A program made the translations under genes and the position numbers. Source: Erythrobasidium yunnanense (Eukaryota > Basidiomycota > Cystobasidiomycetes > Erythrobasidiales > Erythrobasidiaceae). From it: DNA of 64,000 nucleotides. The stretch spans positions 1,754,065 through 1,818,064 of the forward strand of contig BCJC01000001.1 in the NCBI GenBank assembly GCA_001600175.1, given 5' to 3'. Position 1 is the stretch's first letter; the number at the start of each line of letters is the position of its first letter. The notes under the pieces were generated by a model. It did not search any database and was not told where the DNA came from. It worked only from the letters and a program-made list of their open reading frames with translations. Below, piece by piece: positions 44,771 to 57,704 of this stretch.

Positions 44771-44837
44771 GTTTTAATGCTTGGAATCGTCAGAAAGGCA
44801 ATCTGCGCGTCTTCATCTACCAACTTGCGATTGAAAC
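44771..44837. promoter_or_regulatory. Very short divergent promoter, PPIL3 / CTF18
   Basis: Only 67 bases separate the two start codons, so transcription start sites and leaders must be very short, overlapping, or placed inside the partner gene. Confidence 0.5.
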
Positions 44838-47800
44838 ATGCTCAAGCTTGCGTCGTCGTCTTCGCCATTGAAGGAGCATCACTACACTGCCATAGACGCC
44901 CTCAATGCATTCGGGACATCAGCGCAACCATCGCCCAACAACATTGGGAAAACACGCGTCGAGAATGACAACAACGACGAAGATGAAGATGAAGATGAAG
45001 AGTTGCAAGAAGATGAAGGCTTCATATCTGCGTCAAACAGCTTGAAGAGCGTTGATGCCTTCAAGAATGGCGAAAGAAGCACCTTTGAGCGAGATCTGGC
45101 GGCCGAGCAAGGCGATAGCGAGCAGGAGGAATTAACAAGCAATATCAAAGTGACTGGTAACGACGATGATGAAGACGACCTTGAAGAAGATCCTCTGTTC
45201 GCAGCGCCGACGACAGGCAGCTCGAGCACTTTACGCGCGCCCGCACCACAACAAGCCCCATTTGAACACGAAGACTCGCTCCCCAGCGCGTCACAGCTTA
45301 TCCGCTCCATCACAGGCAAAGACATGGCTGTATCACACTTGGATCTAGGCAGGCATTCCGACCCGACTCGCCAATTGTGCGCGACTACATATTCGGGAAA
45401 GAAGGTGTATTTCAGAAGACAGAAGGGGAATGCTCTCATTGGGGATGTGCGTATATACACTGCTGTTCCCTGATAATGATGCGGAGAAGCTGATTCGGGA
45501 GTACGCGCGATAGAATGTATCGTCGGTGAATAAAGACCCGGAAGCATTGGCAAAGATGGCATTAGGCCTCCTACAGACACCCATCCACATACTCCTAGAG
45601 AACATCGAAAAGGAGACGAAAGCACTAGCGCAGAAGAAACAAGCTGAGGCAGAGGAGAAGAATGGAAGCATTCCTCTGGTCGGAGATGCAGTATTCGACA
45701 AGAAGGGGAAGGGAAAGGAGACTGTTTCAAAGACGAAGAAGGGACCAGATACATGGACGGACAGGTACAAGCCTCGTATATTCACCGAGTTGCTAGGGGA
45801 CGAGGTGAGCATAACAGATTGGGAATGCCTCTTCGATGTAAAGAGCTAATTTCCCTGTGTCTTTCTGATGATACTAGCGCACACACCGTCTGGCGATGTC
45901 TTGGCTCAAAGAATGGGATTCGTGCGTTTTCAAGAGCACAAATCCGAATAAGAAGAAGAACAGCTTGAAGCGGGGCCGAGACGGCGCTTTAAACAATGGA
46001 TATAATGCAAATAGTGACTCGAAAGATACTCCAGACCCGTTCGGACGTCCGCACGACAAGGTACACGCGCCCACTCTACCCTAGTCAGAAGTTTGAGGGG
46101 GAAAGCAGATACTGATCGATCGGTGGGATGCGCAGATCCTCCTTCTGACAGGTCCACCAGGGCTCGGGAAGACTACTCTTGCCCACGTATTAGCCCATCA
46201 AGCAGGCTATCAAGTTACTGAGATCAACGCTTCAGACGACCGGACCGCGAAAACAGTGCATGACAAGATCCGGAATTCTCTAGAGAGTAGAGCGTTGAGC
46301 ACATTGGGGGTGTTGAGTGGGAATAAACCCACTTGTGTGGTTATTGATGAAATTGATGGTGCGGGAGGAGGGGATGCGGTGAGTTGGATTCGGGGGAGAA
46401 GGGAGGGTAGAGAGGCTGATGAGTAGGAGTGTGTAGGGATTCATCAGGACGCTCGTCAAGCTCGTCATGGATGGCAGTCGCGTTGGTCCTGTCAAAGCGA
46501 AAGGTAGGCACGACGCTTGTAAGAAGCACGAATGCTTGCTAACAGACAATCTTATAGGGAAGAAGCAGAAAGAAGCGCAACCTCTACTCCGGCCGATCAT
46601 CTGTATATGCAACGATTTGTGAGTGTCTTACCTTCAATGAGAGTACTTAGCATCATGCTGAAGCGGGAGCGTAACACAGGTACGCACCCGCTTTACGACC
46701 TCTACGACCTCTCGCGCGTATCGTGCGCTTCCACGCGCCCACCAATGCACACCTTACAAAACGCCTAAAGACTATCTGTGATCTCGAAGGTTTAAGAACC
46801 GACTCCAAGTCTCTGACGACGCTCGTGGAAGTCGCTGAGGGCGACATGCGGTCGTGTTTGAATACGCTACAGATCATACGCAAACAGACGGATGTGTTGG
46901 AGGAGAAAGTGATAAAATCCACGGCGCTCGGCATGAAGGACATGAGTACCAGCGTCAGTGCCGTATGGACGAAATTGTTCAAGATACCAGGAAAGAAGAG
47001 CAAGAAAGGCCTTCGTGCGTTAACCTTTCTTACGGCAACTTAGTCGCACGCAGGCTGAATATTCGTTGATTGTTCCGCAGCAACCGACGGCCGATATATC
47101 GCCAACCTCGTGAAGGACCTCTCTACATGCGGCGAATATGACAAGCTCTCCCAAACGTGTTTCGAGAACTACCTCAAGATAAAATCCCCCGCAGACGGCC
47201 TAGGTGCCGTCTGCAAAGCGCTCGACTGGCTTGAGTTCTACGATAGGCTGGATGGAAGAATGAAGAGCGATAGGGAGTACGATGTCATGCCGTATATACC
47301 GTATGCATTCGTACCGTGGAACCCACTCTTTGCGGCTGTGAGCAACAGGACGCCTGAATGGCCGAGGGTGGATTATGAGGTGCGTTACATCTTCAAAGGT
47401 CCGAAAGCTTTGGCTGATAATGAGATGCTGCGCAGATTTACCTCAAGCGCACTGCACACCAAGAGATCGCAGATACGCTCCGCAACAGCTTACCGTTAGG
47501 CATTAAAGAGCTCTTCACTGGTCCAAACATAGTTTCCGAACTCGCTCCACTGCTCATGCGAATCCTCACACCGGACTTGAAGCCCGTAAACCAGCAACTC
47601 ATACGCTCCGAAGACCGTCTGGCTTTGAAGAAGCTAGTCAAGATCATGCTAGACTTAGGTCTGACTTTCGTACAAGACAAGAATGAAGATGGGCAGATTG
47701 TATACAAGCTAGATCCGCCGCTTGATGTTTTCGTACACTACGAAGGGAAAAGAGCAAGTGATGTACCGCCTGCAAGGTTTAACCTCAGGCAACTGATCTC

Positions 47801-48308
47801 GAGAGAGCTGGAAGCGGAAGTTGTGAGAAGAGCGGGTGGAACAGAGAGTGCGACTGCGAGTACAGGCAAGCAGGCGGGAGATATCATCAATGCATACAAG
47901 AAGCCGGAGAAGAATGGTCAACAGAAAACGGCTAAAGAAGCTGCGGTACGTTAATCATTCTACTACATGCCTCATAGTAGGACTTAATGTGATGGTCTAT
48001 ATCTCAGGCGGCAACCGACTTCTTTGGTCGACCAGTCATAGCCAAAGTGTCAGAAACTCCCGCAGAAGATGGTCAAGAAGAGGAACAAGGTACGGTGGTA
48101 ATTCGTATTCAAGCGCATCTTACTGATATCACTATTGATGTCCAGTCATCTTGGGTCCACCGAAGAAACGCGCAAAGGTCTTCTACAAGTATCATGAAGG
48201 TCAGGAACTCCAACGCGCAATGTTTCCGGTCATGGCTGAGCCGCTTCACCTACAGGGTTCTCGAATGCTGTCCGTACGAACGTCAAGGTCCTCGACTTGT
48301 TCCGATGA
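44838..48308 (+). CDS. CTF18: Ctf18, large subunit of the alternative clamp loader (RFC-Ctf18)
   Basis: Ctf18 replaces Rfc1 in a clamp loader that acts on PCNA during leading-strand synthesis and sister-chromatid cohesion. The N-terminal ~215 residues are acidic and disordered (DEDEDEDEELQEDEG). WTDRYKPRIFTELLGDE starts the AAA+ module. Walker A is LLLTGPPGLGKTTLAHVLA, Walker B VVIDEIDGAGGGDA, then VRFHAPTNAHLTKRL and GDMRSCLNTLQIIRK. The collar follows. The C-terminal Ctf8/Dcc1-binding motif reads VFYKYHEGFSNAVRTNVKVL. About ten introns interrupt the gene, so it is seen as many short open frames. About 1,000 residues, as expected. The stop is 81 bases from that of the convergent PUS4 gene. 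Confidence 0.93.
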
Positions 48309-48389
48309 CACCTGTCTCGAGTGCGTTATTCTTGTTGCTGTTTTATTTACGCTACATGGTCTATGTCGTTATAGTCCCTCCGTCCCTGT

Positions 48390-49817
48390 CTATAGCAAAG
48401 CTTGTACAATAGCTTTTTCCCAAGGCGTCTGCTGTCCTCCGTCTTCCTCTCCTTCTGCTTTGGTCTCTGCATCGCTGACATTGTCTTCAGTGCGCGCCTT
48501 CTTTGACTTCATCGCTTGTATACCATCATCGAATGTCCTCCACGGTATCACTTCGTGAAGCTCGAGCGAGTCCTCACTGTCTAAGCGGTGGACATTCGCC
48601 GCATCGAGTGTGAATTGTCCTTGCCGAGTCCTGATAAGCTCAACTACGTGTGCTGAACTTCCTAGCGCTATCCCAATGTCGTGTACGATCGAGCGAACAT
48701 ACGTTCCCGATGAAACTGTCATCTTGATCTCAAAAGCGGCTGGCAGATCTGTGATGTAACGTCTCACAAGTCAGACGAGAGGCACAATCTCAAATAGTGA
48801 GCGGCTCCGTACCATTCTGAGATTCTTCCGGCTGCTCTGCTTGATTGGCAGATGTAGATTCACCAGTAGTTTCCGGCACTCTATCTGCTTCAGCCTCCAC
48901 GACTCCCTCCGTGTTTTGCTGTACCATCTTCTCGAGCTTTTCTAATGCTTCCTTGTCTTCTGCCGCTATCTCTTGTTCGGGCGCTTTCCAAGGATGCTGT
49001 CCGCCTTCCGTGAAGTTTACCAATTCAAGATTAAATATGGTACACGACCGCGGTTCTATAGGCTTCGGTAGTGGCGTCCCTGTCCTTGCAAAGTGATATA
49101 AAGGCTTTCCATCCATCTTGATTGCAGAATATCTGCAATGCAGGTGAAGGTATATCAGCGAAAAGGACAGGTCTAGCCCGGACTGCACGCACATCGGCGG
49201 CAGCTGCTTGATATCTCCACGAAAGCGAGATAGTACTGCTTCTACTTTCTCGCGCGTCACATGCTTGAAAGGCGCGTCTCGGACTTTCTTGCCTTCAGCA
49301 TCGTAGCTATCTGTCGCACAGCCTAGTAGACCGGTTGCTCTGTATTCCTGTGCAGTGTCAGAGCCAGTCGCTAGTCTAGCGTAATAGGTGTTCAAGCGAT
49401 ACCTTCGTCCCGTGCAAGAAACCGCTTAGCCGTTTCGTACCATCGTTGACGCCCAGCACTGCGGTAGACCGTATAAGCACCCTCTACAGAGCCTTAGAAG
49501 AGCTGTCAACCTAATACGCCGCTAGCCAGAGGATCCAATGTTCCACCTTGACCAAGCTTGACTTTACCAGCTCGCGAAGGCCTCTTTCGCTTCTTGCTGT
49601 TGTGGTACCGGTCATTCTTGCTGTCATTGTTAGCAGCAGCAGCAGCAGGCAGGAAGAGTGCAGAAGTCGCCAGAAGCTCGTTTATCGAATCGAGCAATTT
49701 CATCGTGATTATTCCTGCAGGCTTGTCTACTGCAAACAGCCCGCTCAGAGGCAGCGAGGTGGTAGGGACTGCTTTGGACGCGATGTCAGTCATGGAAGCT
49801 TGTGTGATAGGCGCCAT
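48390..49817 (-). CDS. PUS4: tRNA pseudouridine-55 synthase (TruB/Pus4)
   Basis: Makes pseudouridine 55 in the T-loop of tRNAs; Pus4 also acts on mRNA. After [16 protein letters not shown], the TruB domain opens with [19 protein letters not shown] basic insert of about 40 residues follows ([13 protein letters not shown]). The catalytic Asp is in [15 protein letters not shown], normally GHTGTLDPxATG. Next are [36 protein letters not shown], then an acidic, Ala/Glu-rich insert of roughly 80 residues, and [17 protein letters not shown]. Introns lie at about 48757-48812, 49134-49195 and 49348-49520. About 420 residues. Both inserts are larger than in bacterial TruB. The basic one could help RNA binding or nuclear import. 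Confidence 0.9.
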
Positions 49818-50023
49818 TTGCACCTTTCGGCATCTCGGAGTGTGAGTACTTGCGTGACAAACGATGGTCGCGAATGTTATTGTATGGCTTCACATGTATC
49901 GATGTATGCTGGAAGTACATTGTACTAAACGACTCTATCACGTAAATGCGACTGCGAAGAAACTGTTGCTACAGGGATATGATTACATGGTATTGGTTGC
50001 GCTGCGTAGCCTGCGAATGCCTT

Positions 50024-51117
50024 TTAGAAGCCTCTCTGCATGTTGAAATTCTCTCCTGCAGGGTACATCATCGGTTGTGTGCTTGAGTAGCTGTCTCTGC
50101 CTTCGTTAACAGCCGGTACGCCGTTATGCCTCCTATCCTCAGGGTCTTGCTCTGAGTAGACTGGACCTCCACTAACACTTGGTCCGTTCATATTCGCTTG
50201 ATGCATCTCGCGATCTCGCTCTTGGAACGTAGGGAAGCGATCGTGCTTGCTGTGCAGCGCAGGAATGAAGTCCAGCGCGAAGGAAAGCATATAGAGAATG
50301 AAGAACAAGCAGACGGTCCATTCAAGGACGGCTGCTGTGTTGTAGTGGCCTTGGTAGCTCATCACGCCGAAAGCTGCATTCAATCATGTGAGCTGTAGCT
50401 CAACTGGTCGAGCTCAATATAGGCGAAACGCACCGATTACTAGAGCAACCTCAATGAAGATGAATGCTAACTTGATCCAGAAGGAAGTCCGCAGAAGCTT
50501 GTACTCGCGGAAGTGCATGCCAAGCCTTTGATATTCAGCACAGATGAATATGGCTGAGATAATGTAGGCCACACTGCATCCCAAATGCTAGTCAGAACAG
50601 ACTCCCTCCTGATGCAGATGTACTATGGACTCACATAAAGATGAAAAGAAACGTAAGATGCAGGCGATCGTGTCGATACGTATCGAAGATAGTAAGGAGA
50701 ATGAGGGCAGCAGCGCCAACGACGGCGAAGATGATGGCTCCGACCGAAAGGCCTTTGTCGACCCAGTTACGATTGTGCGCCAGACGTCCCTTATGTCGCA
50801 GCCATCTTTCCGAAATGAATGCCAAGTCAAAGACGACAATTGCGACTGCGCTACCAGCGATAAAGAGAGGCTTGTAGTTGTATGCAGCAGTGTCGGATAG
50901 GTAAGGGATGTTTTGAGTTTCATTCTCCGACGGGTAGCGAGGTCTGCCGTTTGTCGCCCATAGTAGCAAAAGAGCTAGCAGGGTTGCTAGAAGTCGTAGA
51001 GCCGTAAAAGAAGCTCAGTTAATGTTAAGTCCGCGCCACGATACGCGACGATGACTAACAGAACCATGTCGCTGCCGCAAAGACTGGAAGCAGCCAATAA
51101 GAGATTCCGAAGAACAT
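50024..51117 (-). CDS. SFK1: FRAG1/DRAM/Sfk1-family membrane protein
   Basis: Six-helix plasma-membrane protein family; yeast Sfk1 works with the PI4-kinase Stt4 and in lipid asymmetry. MFFGISYWLLPVFAAATWFS is the first helix, followed after an intron by TLLALLLLWATNGRPRYPS. The family loop ENETQNIPYLSDTAAY is clear, then FIAGSAVAIVVFDLAFI, SVGAIIFAVVGAAALILLT, FRTYRHDRLHL-like FDTYRHDRLHL, FWIKLAFIFIEVALVIAFGV and EWTVCLFFILYMLSFALDF. The cytosolic tail of about 75 residues is Asn/Ser-rich and ends NFNMQRGF. About 300 residues with four short introns. Symbol given by family; orthology to yeast SFK1 is likely but not proven. Confidence 0.85.
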
Positions 51118-51485
51118 GTTGGGCCTTTGAGAGTCAGGACAGGAACAATGAAGTTGGAAGAGAAGGAAAGACGAGAGGCATATAACGCGGTCTTAGAAGT
51201 GTCATTTTTTGCGTCAAGCCGGATTTGCGAGATTTTACAGAATGATCGGCCTCGGAGAAGCGAGGCTGACGAAGTGACGTCAGCCAGGAAATGGGAAAAG
51301 CTTTTCAGCGGTGAACGAGGTACAGTTTATGTACATGTATGAACACTTTTGCAAGATCTTGTAAGTATACAACCACAATATTCGGCTTGAGAGGCGTCCA
51401 GGCGAGAAATCCGTCGAGAGAGAAAATTCTGGATGCTACAAGTTTAGTTGGGTCAGGATGGGGATGTGTTGTTGTATCGGTAAGA
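51118..51485. other. Stretch between the Sfk1-like start and the F-box gene stop
   Basis: About 370 bases, the 5' flank of the Sfk1-like gene and 3' flank of the F-box/LRR gene, both minus strand. Nothing recognisable; small open frames only. Confidence 0.4.
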
Positions 51486-54146
51486 TCAAGAGATGATACA
51501 GCTGCTGCCAGATCGCCTTTCGGTACCCTCATCGATGACAGTGGGAGTCGACCGGAAAGCAAAGGAGGATGCTCGTCTAGCATGGCGGAGAAAAGTAGGT
51601 GACGCAGGAGGGTGCACTCCGGCTTGCAGAGCCAGTTTTGCAGTGCGTGCTGCTCGAGCACTTGCTTCCGCTTCATCCAGCGTTTGCCAAGACCAGAAGG
51701 AGTGAACAACGCTAAATATTCCAGTTAGATCCGCCTTTCTGCTTACAGCTTTGCAGGCTCAAGAACTCACATTCGTGTATCATCACACTCAGCTAAACTC
51801 CGATGGGGCGCATCGAGATATTCGAAATGACGATTACCGTATGTTGCGATGCCGCGGCGTGGTCGAGCTGTATTCGATGATTCTGCTACGGAGATGTCAA
51901 ATAGGTCTCGATCTATTGTCGCAAGGTTTGTGCTTACCTCGAAAAGCTTGTCGATTTACGCTACGACAGTCCACAAGGTCAATCTCCGCTCCTTGCACTT
52001 TGTTCCGCTTGACGTGCTGAAGGTAAGCCTTCGCCAAAGCGTCTGAAGCATGGTTCAAGTTCGCACACTCCAAAACCATGAGCTTAGGGCAAGCTCGCAC
52101 CAAGCGGACAAGGGCGGCCTCTGAAAGTTCAGGAATGTTGGTAAAGATGGCATGCTGTAGCGGTGTAGGCGGTGTATGGTACCGAGTCCGTCTAGCGGGT
52201 GTCAGAGCCGCCACTACCCGGTCGGTCAGGCTGCTAGCATCTTCTAAGTCGATCTTGCGAATGTGTGGACAACTCTCCAGGAGCTTAACGACCCCAGCAT
52301 CTCGCAAGTTCGGGCCTATGCTTGCAAGTTCAAGCCTCTCCAGCAAAGGCACCTTGCTCGTGAGCGAAAGGCATGTCTGGTCTGTGAGGCGGCTGCAGCC
52401 AGAAAGTCGCAAAGCTTTTAAGCTGATGAGACCACCCCAGCTTCTGAATGCAATATCGGTCACACTCTGGCAGTATCCGATGTCCAAAAATTGGAGAAGT
52501 GGGAAAGCGACTGGAATTCCTGACACCGTACCAGCGTCCATGCTCGGCAGGCTTGCTGCGAGGAGATGCTGGAGTCGAGGCTGTCGCACCTCTAATAAGC
52601 TCGATGCCAAGAGACCCCTGCACATTGAGACATCCAGATACCGAAGATCTTCTAGTACGCCCGCGATCACGACATCGCAAGTCGACCCGGTGACTGCTGA
52701 CAGCCCGCGAAGGACCAGCTTCTCAACAGCAGGAGAATGCGCCAGGAGACAATGCAGAGACTTGGAAGAAACTGCCTTGCAGCCTAGAAGAACAATCAGC
52801 TGCTATACGAAGAGCAGGTATCGCTCTCGCGTACCAGTCAGGTTGATGTACTGTAGTCGCGTTGTGCCTTTATAGGCACTGCATGCATCAGTTAAAACCT
52901 CCAAATCATCTCCTTGTAAGGCAGAGAGGCCTCGAAGATCAAGTTTGGTAAGGAAAGGACCGGCATGACCGAACAGCCGGACCAATCCAGCAGGGCTGAA
53001 GGTGGCAAGGCCGATTTGCTTCGTTATACGTATCGACTGCCATAGTTGGCCGTCGAGAGCCAGGTCGCGCCAAGCGCGACTCACACCGCTCAGCTTGATG
53101 AGTTCCCTCAGACCCCTTGCCTCCCCAACCCAACGCTCGCGACCAGCGCGAGCAGCTGTCCAGTGACCGCTCATCATAATCTGTTGATGCTCGTCTATGC
53201 ATGTCTGTACGACCATGGACATTATTCTCAGCTTGATTTCCCGAGGAAGCCGCTTGTCGAAGAGGTTTGTGGGTAGCGCATCCTCATACTCTTCTACCTC
53301 AGGATCATGCTTTGCTTCAATAGTAATATGTATATGATCGGTGTACAGGTGTGTCGATGCGGCACAGCTGGATAAAGGCGAAGTGTACCGCGAGCCTGCA
53401 CTAGTATAGTCCGGCAGCTTCGTCGAGGAGGATGCGAAGATGCTCGTCGGCCTAGGCCGAAAGAAGCCAAGTCTGTCTGTCGAAGGACAAGGTGTTAATG
53501 CCGGTGACACAGGTGCCGAATTCGCATTGCGGCCTTGCAGCTTGCGAAGTCGCTTGCTCCGAAAGAATGTGATAGGTGCTTCAGCTTCGCCTGAATTGTC
53601 GTCTAGCGAACTCGATGGCCACCTGTTTATAGGCTGTCGCGACAGAGAAATAGCTCTATCTCGCCCTTTAGACAGGAAACGAGATAGCTTGGGTTTAAAA
53701 GAGGAGGCCCTTCGACGTTCGGCGTTGCCATCTTCGGGGTCACTGTCATCATTAACAGCATCTGCTGCGTCGAGCTCGGCGGGGCTATCGCCATAGCTGC
53801 TTGTTCCGATGCGCGTGCTGGGCTGCTCTGTGGCATTGCCTGCTTCGACTTGTATCAGGCTCTCGTTCGAGGTGTTCTCCGTCAGAGATTGTAGATTGAA
53901 GCTGACTGCTGTATTGGCTCGCGGTCGTCGCCCCGGAAGATCAGCCGAATAGGATCGGCCAGGTGAACACGGAGAGCTGCTGAAGACAGACGTCGCAACA
54001 GAGCTTGGTGACGCGCTCCCAGCTTCACTCCAGAAAGCACTGGCCTCGCTCTCGACGGAGCTTGCGATAGACACGCCTGTAAGACGGCGTCTCGCTAGAG
54101 GTGCTCCGTTATCGGCCATCTTGTCGCTGTTTGACCGCAGCTTCAT
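51486..54146 (-). CDS. F-box / leucine-rich repeat protein
   Basis: Probably a substrate receptor of an SCF ubiquitin ligase. The N-terminal ~300 residues are Ser/Arg/Pro-rich and disordered. An F-box-like helix follows (FDKRLPREIKLRIMSMVVQ, then LSGVSRAWRDLALDGQLWQS). A run of cysteine-containing leucine-rich repeats comes next: TKLDLRGLSALQGDDLEVL, LRYLDVSMCRGLLASSL, QFLDIGYCQSVTDIAFRS, ALRLSGCSRLTDQTCLSL, IRKIDLEDASSLTDRVVA and MVLECANLNHASDALAKA. The C-terminal ~110 residues span two short exons and end at TGA 51486-51488, with an Ala/Arg helix. About 825 residues with introns near 51860-51928, 51705-51768 and 52783-52835. Resembles fungal Amn1/Grr1-style LRRs, but the N-terminus is distinct; the target is unknown. 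Confidence 0.82.
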
Positions 54147-54609
54147 TAGAAGGTCTGGTTTCTGTAGCGATGATGATACTTGCCTGATAGTATGTTAGTA
54201 TTCGCCCAACTGTCTCGCCTGCTAGGTATCGACGATCCCGGAGACACGCTTATCGCTCTTTCCAGATGATGCTACAGGCGTCGGAGTAGCTAGTGGTTGA
54301 TGCAGAGTGTTTATTGATACAGGTTTCGAGGTTGTTCTTGGTGTTACAGAAGGCCGGCCGATTGGCGACAGAAAGAGCAGCCCAAAGCTTCGGGGAGTGA
54401 GTGCAAAGGCAAGATGTACAGCTACAGATTGAGAGCGTACAGATTGCTGCTTTGGGTGTGCGAAGTCGACAGGTGAATAAAGGGTAGGATCCGCTTGACC
54501 AGAAGCGCGTGATAGAATCCCACTTTGCGCGATGACTGACAGTAGCGTGTCTATTCACAACAACATGCCTTCCCAACCAGCATTGTCCATTGATAACGAT
54601 TATATAACA
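54147..54609. other. Stretch between the F-box gene start and the dolichol kinase stop
   Basis: About 460 bases on the shared minus-strand side: promoter of the F-box/LRR gene and 3' flank of dolichol kinase. The open frame 54250-54576 (minus) is Thr/Cys/Ser-rich without a family signature. Confidence 0.4.
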
Positions 54610-57600
54610 TCAATCCACCTCTAGCAAAGCAATCACAGACCAGAAGTAGATCGGAATTACCAGATTGTCGTTTTGAGCAGACATCGCCTCCAGCAGGCCT
54701 GCTGCAGTGGTGGCTATCAAGTAGCGTGGAGCCTGGTGTGTTGATATGTCAGCTCACAGATACTGCGAAGTCTTCAATTTGCCCATCTCACAGAGAAGTG
54801 TCCGACAACACCCGTAGCGCGAAGCAGCATGGCAGCTGCAAAGACCGATAAGATGAAAGAGAGAGTTCCAAAAAGTGTCTTGTTGCTATTTGGCCATTTC
54901 GCGATCCCGATGCGACGACCCAGTATGGAAGCCTGGACACCATGATCAGCTGGACGATAGACAATAGAGCCTCCATTAGTGCGTACACATGCATCGCCTA
55001 TTCCTACAGCGAGCACGCCTGTATAAAGGTTTATACCAGCGCCTTCGAGCCAGAGTCCACCAGCACATCCAGTCAGAAGGTAGAAGTGACTGAGTATGAC
55101 AGGGCCAGCGTCTTTTGAGTCTACAAATTCGCTGAAGAAGACGTGTATGGGCGCTCCGACAGGGTACACTGCAAAGTAGCGTGCGTACTCTGCGAAAGTG
55201 AAAATTGCGAAAGCCAGAGAAAATGCTAAAGATGTAAAGGCCGGCTGGGGATTGTGTCAGCTTATGCAGACTACATATACGTCAAGCATCACTCACATCG
55301 ATTGCAATGGCTGGAACGAACATGATGACTGCCAGTGCATGGAAGAACTTGCGCCGCAGATCCAGAGCCACGTACATCCTGCGCTCGCCTCGCAAGCCTC
55401 TTGCCTCCACCGTATCCAGAGCGGACTTGTTGGCCACAATGCTACTCTGAGCACCAGAGTCGGCTACCTTTGCAGCCAATTTGCTTCTTGCAAGGCGCAA
55501 CCGTCTAGCCCGGGCGAGCCGTGTTTGCCACCCTCCGACAGCAGCAGTGACGATTGCCAGCCAGTACAATGCAAGAAGCAGCCTTGACCAGCGCCGAATG
55601 CCTGTTGTTCGAGGTTGCAGGCCGTATCCGCCATCGCCTCCGAGCAGGGTGAATTTGACTGCCCATACCCAAGCTGTTGCTAGACCGCCGCCTAGTGACC
55701 AGCCTGCCCAGCCTCCGAAAGGCAAGCAGACGACTAGGATGAAGCCTGCGAAGACACCCAGGGCAACCCACTTGCGATTCTTGCCGCGCTCCTCCGGCCG
55801 TTTCAGGCGGTGCGATGGCATTTGCGCGAAGTTCCGGGAGAGCACAAGAAGTGGTGACAGTAAGAAGCCAGTCAAGAAAGCTCCCGGTATGAGAACATGC
55901 TGGAACGGTACGAGCGGAGTCGGCATCCTGAATGTTGCAGGAATGCCGCCGTATTTGGCGTAGAAGAACTGGGTAAGAATATATGAGTCGAAAACACGGC
56001 GAAGCTGCCGTCGGAGCAGATACTCACGCGACCTGAGGTTACTCGCCAATACTCCAAGAAGAGCGAAATACCCGAGCCGATGGCAAGACTCAGCTCGCCG
56101 AGAGTGAAGCCACGCCGCACCAGGCGAGTCACACTATACATGGACATCTGATAGATGAGCGATGATATGGCAGCCTCTGCGGGCGAGATATACGGCGTCG
56201 CTAACAGAACGCAGGTCAGTCGATGCACGCTGATGTGCTCTGATCACGCAAGCTCACACCATGCAAAAGCGTGATTGAGGGCTAGGAGCGCCCAAAGTAC
56301 GAAGCTGACGGTGCATGCCAGCAGGAGAGCACCGAAGAGACGCCTAGTGTTGTTGGTGGGCAGCCTTTCCACCTTGAGAAGCGTGCGAGACAGAACGATA
56401 TGGAAGATAAGAACGAAACTATTTATACTTGTGGAAAGGAGCAGAGAAATGCGTGCGACTACCACTGTCGAGTATATTTGAGAAGATGTAGGATGGACAA
56501 TGCCACTTTTTGGATGTATACCGGCCGATTGCCAGACGTCCATGAGAGACTTGACATTGCCTAGTAAAGGAAGCTCTTCTGTCCTTCTTGCGACTGCATT
56601 CCAGAGAAAGCCTGCTGCAAGCAGGACAGGAATGGTCGCACCGGCGGCAAAGCCATCGTCCACGGTCGCCGGACTCCGATAGCCACGCTCATCGGTAAAG
56701 GGAAAAGTAAAGTTGGATTTGCTATCTTTGCGACGAAAAAGCGATACGCCAGGTATAAGGAAGATCAACATGATGAGAGGACTGAGCGGGATGTCTGGCA
56801 TGATTTGACCGTTGAGATCCATAGGCATATCCAGCTTCGCCATCCTGACTGCAGCCAGGACGAGCGATCCCGTTAACAGGATTACTTCGGGTAGTAGGTC
56901 TGATCGAAAAGGAATGCGACTTCGCCTCTGAACAGCTGCCGGAGGGGTGGAAGGCCGTGACGGCGAAGGGCTCCGACTGAGAGGGGGTCCTAACAGAGGT
57001 GCGTATTCTGAAGTCGGCGAAGGTTTGCGTCTTGCTGCAAGTCCACTTGGTCCGCTGGAACCGCTTGGTGTGAGCGATCTAGTCCTTGGCTGCGAGAAAG
57101 ACTGTCTTTTTGGCTTGAACAGAGCATTCTCCCAACTTGTTGTGAAGTGAGGCTCTTGCGCATGTCTCTGTACCAATAGCTCACGCCTGGGCGTAGTCAT
57201 TGAGCCGGAGCTCCCGTTTCTGATATGCATGGGTTGTTTCTCCAAGCCCAGAACGGCGTCCAGCATCTCTGCAGCGCTATCCTCGGAACTTGACGCATCT
57301 CCCTCATCTCCGTTGATGGAATCGCTCCTCTCGCTCTCGTTTGACCCGAAATAGGCCAGCTTCTCGTTCGCAGGCGTTTCTCCAATCACGAAAACTTGTG
57401 GATAGGTGTGATTAGAAGGAAGGGAAGGAGGTTGGGAAGTTGAAGCAGGCTGCTGTTGCTGACTGCGGCGATCAGGAGAACGGGTTGCACGGCGAGACTT
57501 TCCATTCCTATCTGCTGCTCCAGCTGTTTCTGTCAGAGGTTTGATCTTCATTGACCGTTCTGGCGACACCTCTGGACTTGAGCGATTGCTGACTGGCGGT

Positions 57601-57704
57601 AAGCCTGTGGAAGTAGGCCGAGCTCGTCGTTTGCCATGCCCACGAGTCCCTCCAGCGGCTCGCTGATGCGCTGGACTGCTGCTTCGGTCGTCCAGTCCTG
57701 CCAT
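54610..57704 (-). CDS. SEC59: Dolichol kinase
   Basis: Phosphorylates dolichol with CTP at the ER membrane, supplying the lipid carrier for N-glycosylation, GPI anchors and O-mannosylation. The N-terminal ~230 residues (MAGLDDRSSSPAHQRAAG onward) are disordered and basic. Many membrane helices follow, for example LPEVILLTGSLVLAAVRMA, SPLIMLIFLIPGVSLF and FGALLLACTVSFVLWALLAL. The CTP-dependent kinase domain at the C-terminus reads DLRRKFFHALAVIMFVPA, then ILSHFYLLTGCAGGLWLEG, GVLAVGIGDACV and HGVQASILGRRIG. The end is FWSVIALLEVD. About 900 residues, larger than yeast Sec59 (519) mainly because of the N-terminal extension and loops. Six or so short introns. Confidence 0.9.

Noticed and set aside
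44882-45754. 290-codon minus-strand ORF antisense to CTF18
   Set aside because: It mirrors the acidic repeats of Ctf18 as poly-Ser and has no family motif; CTF18 is well supported on the plus strand.
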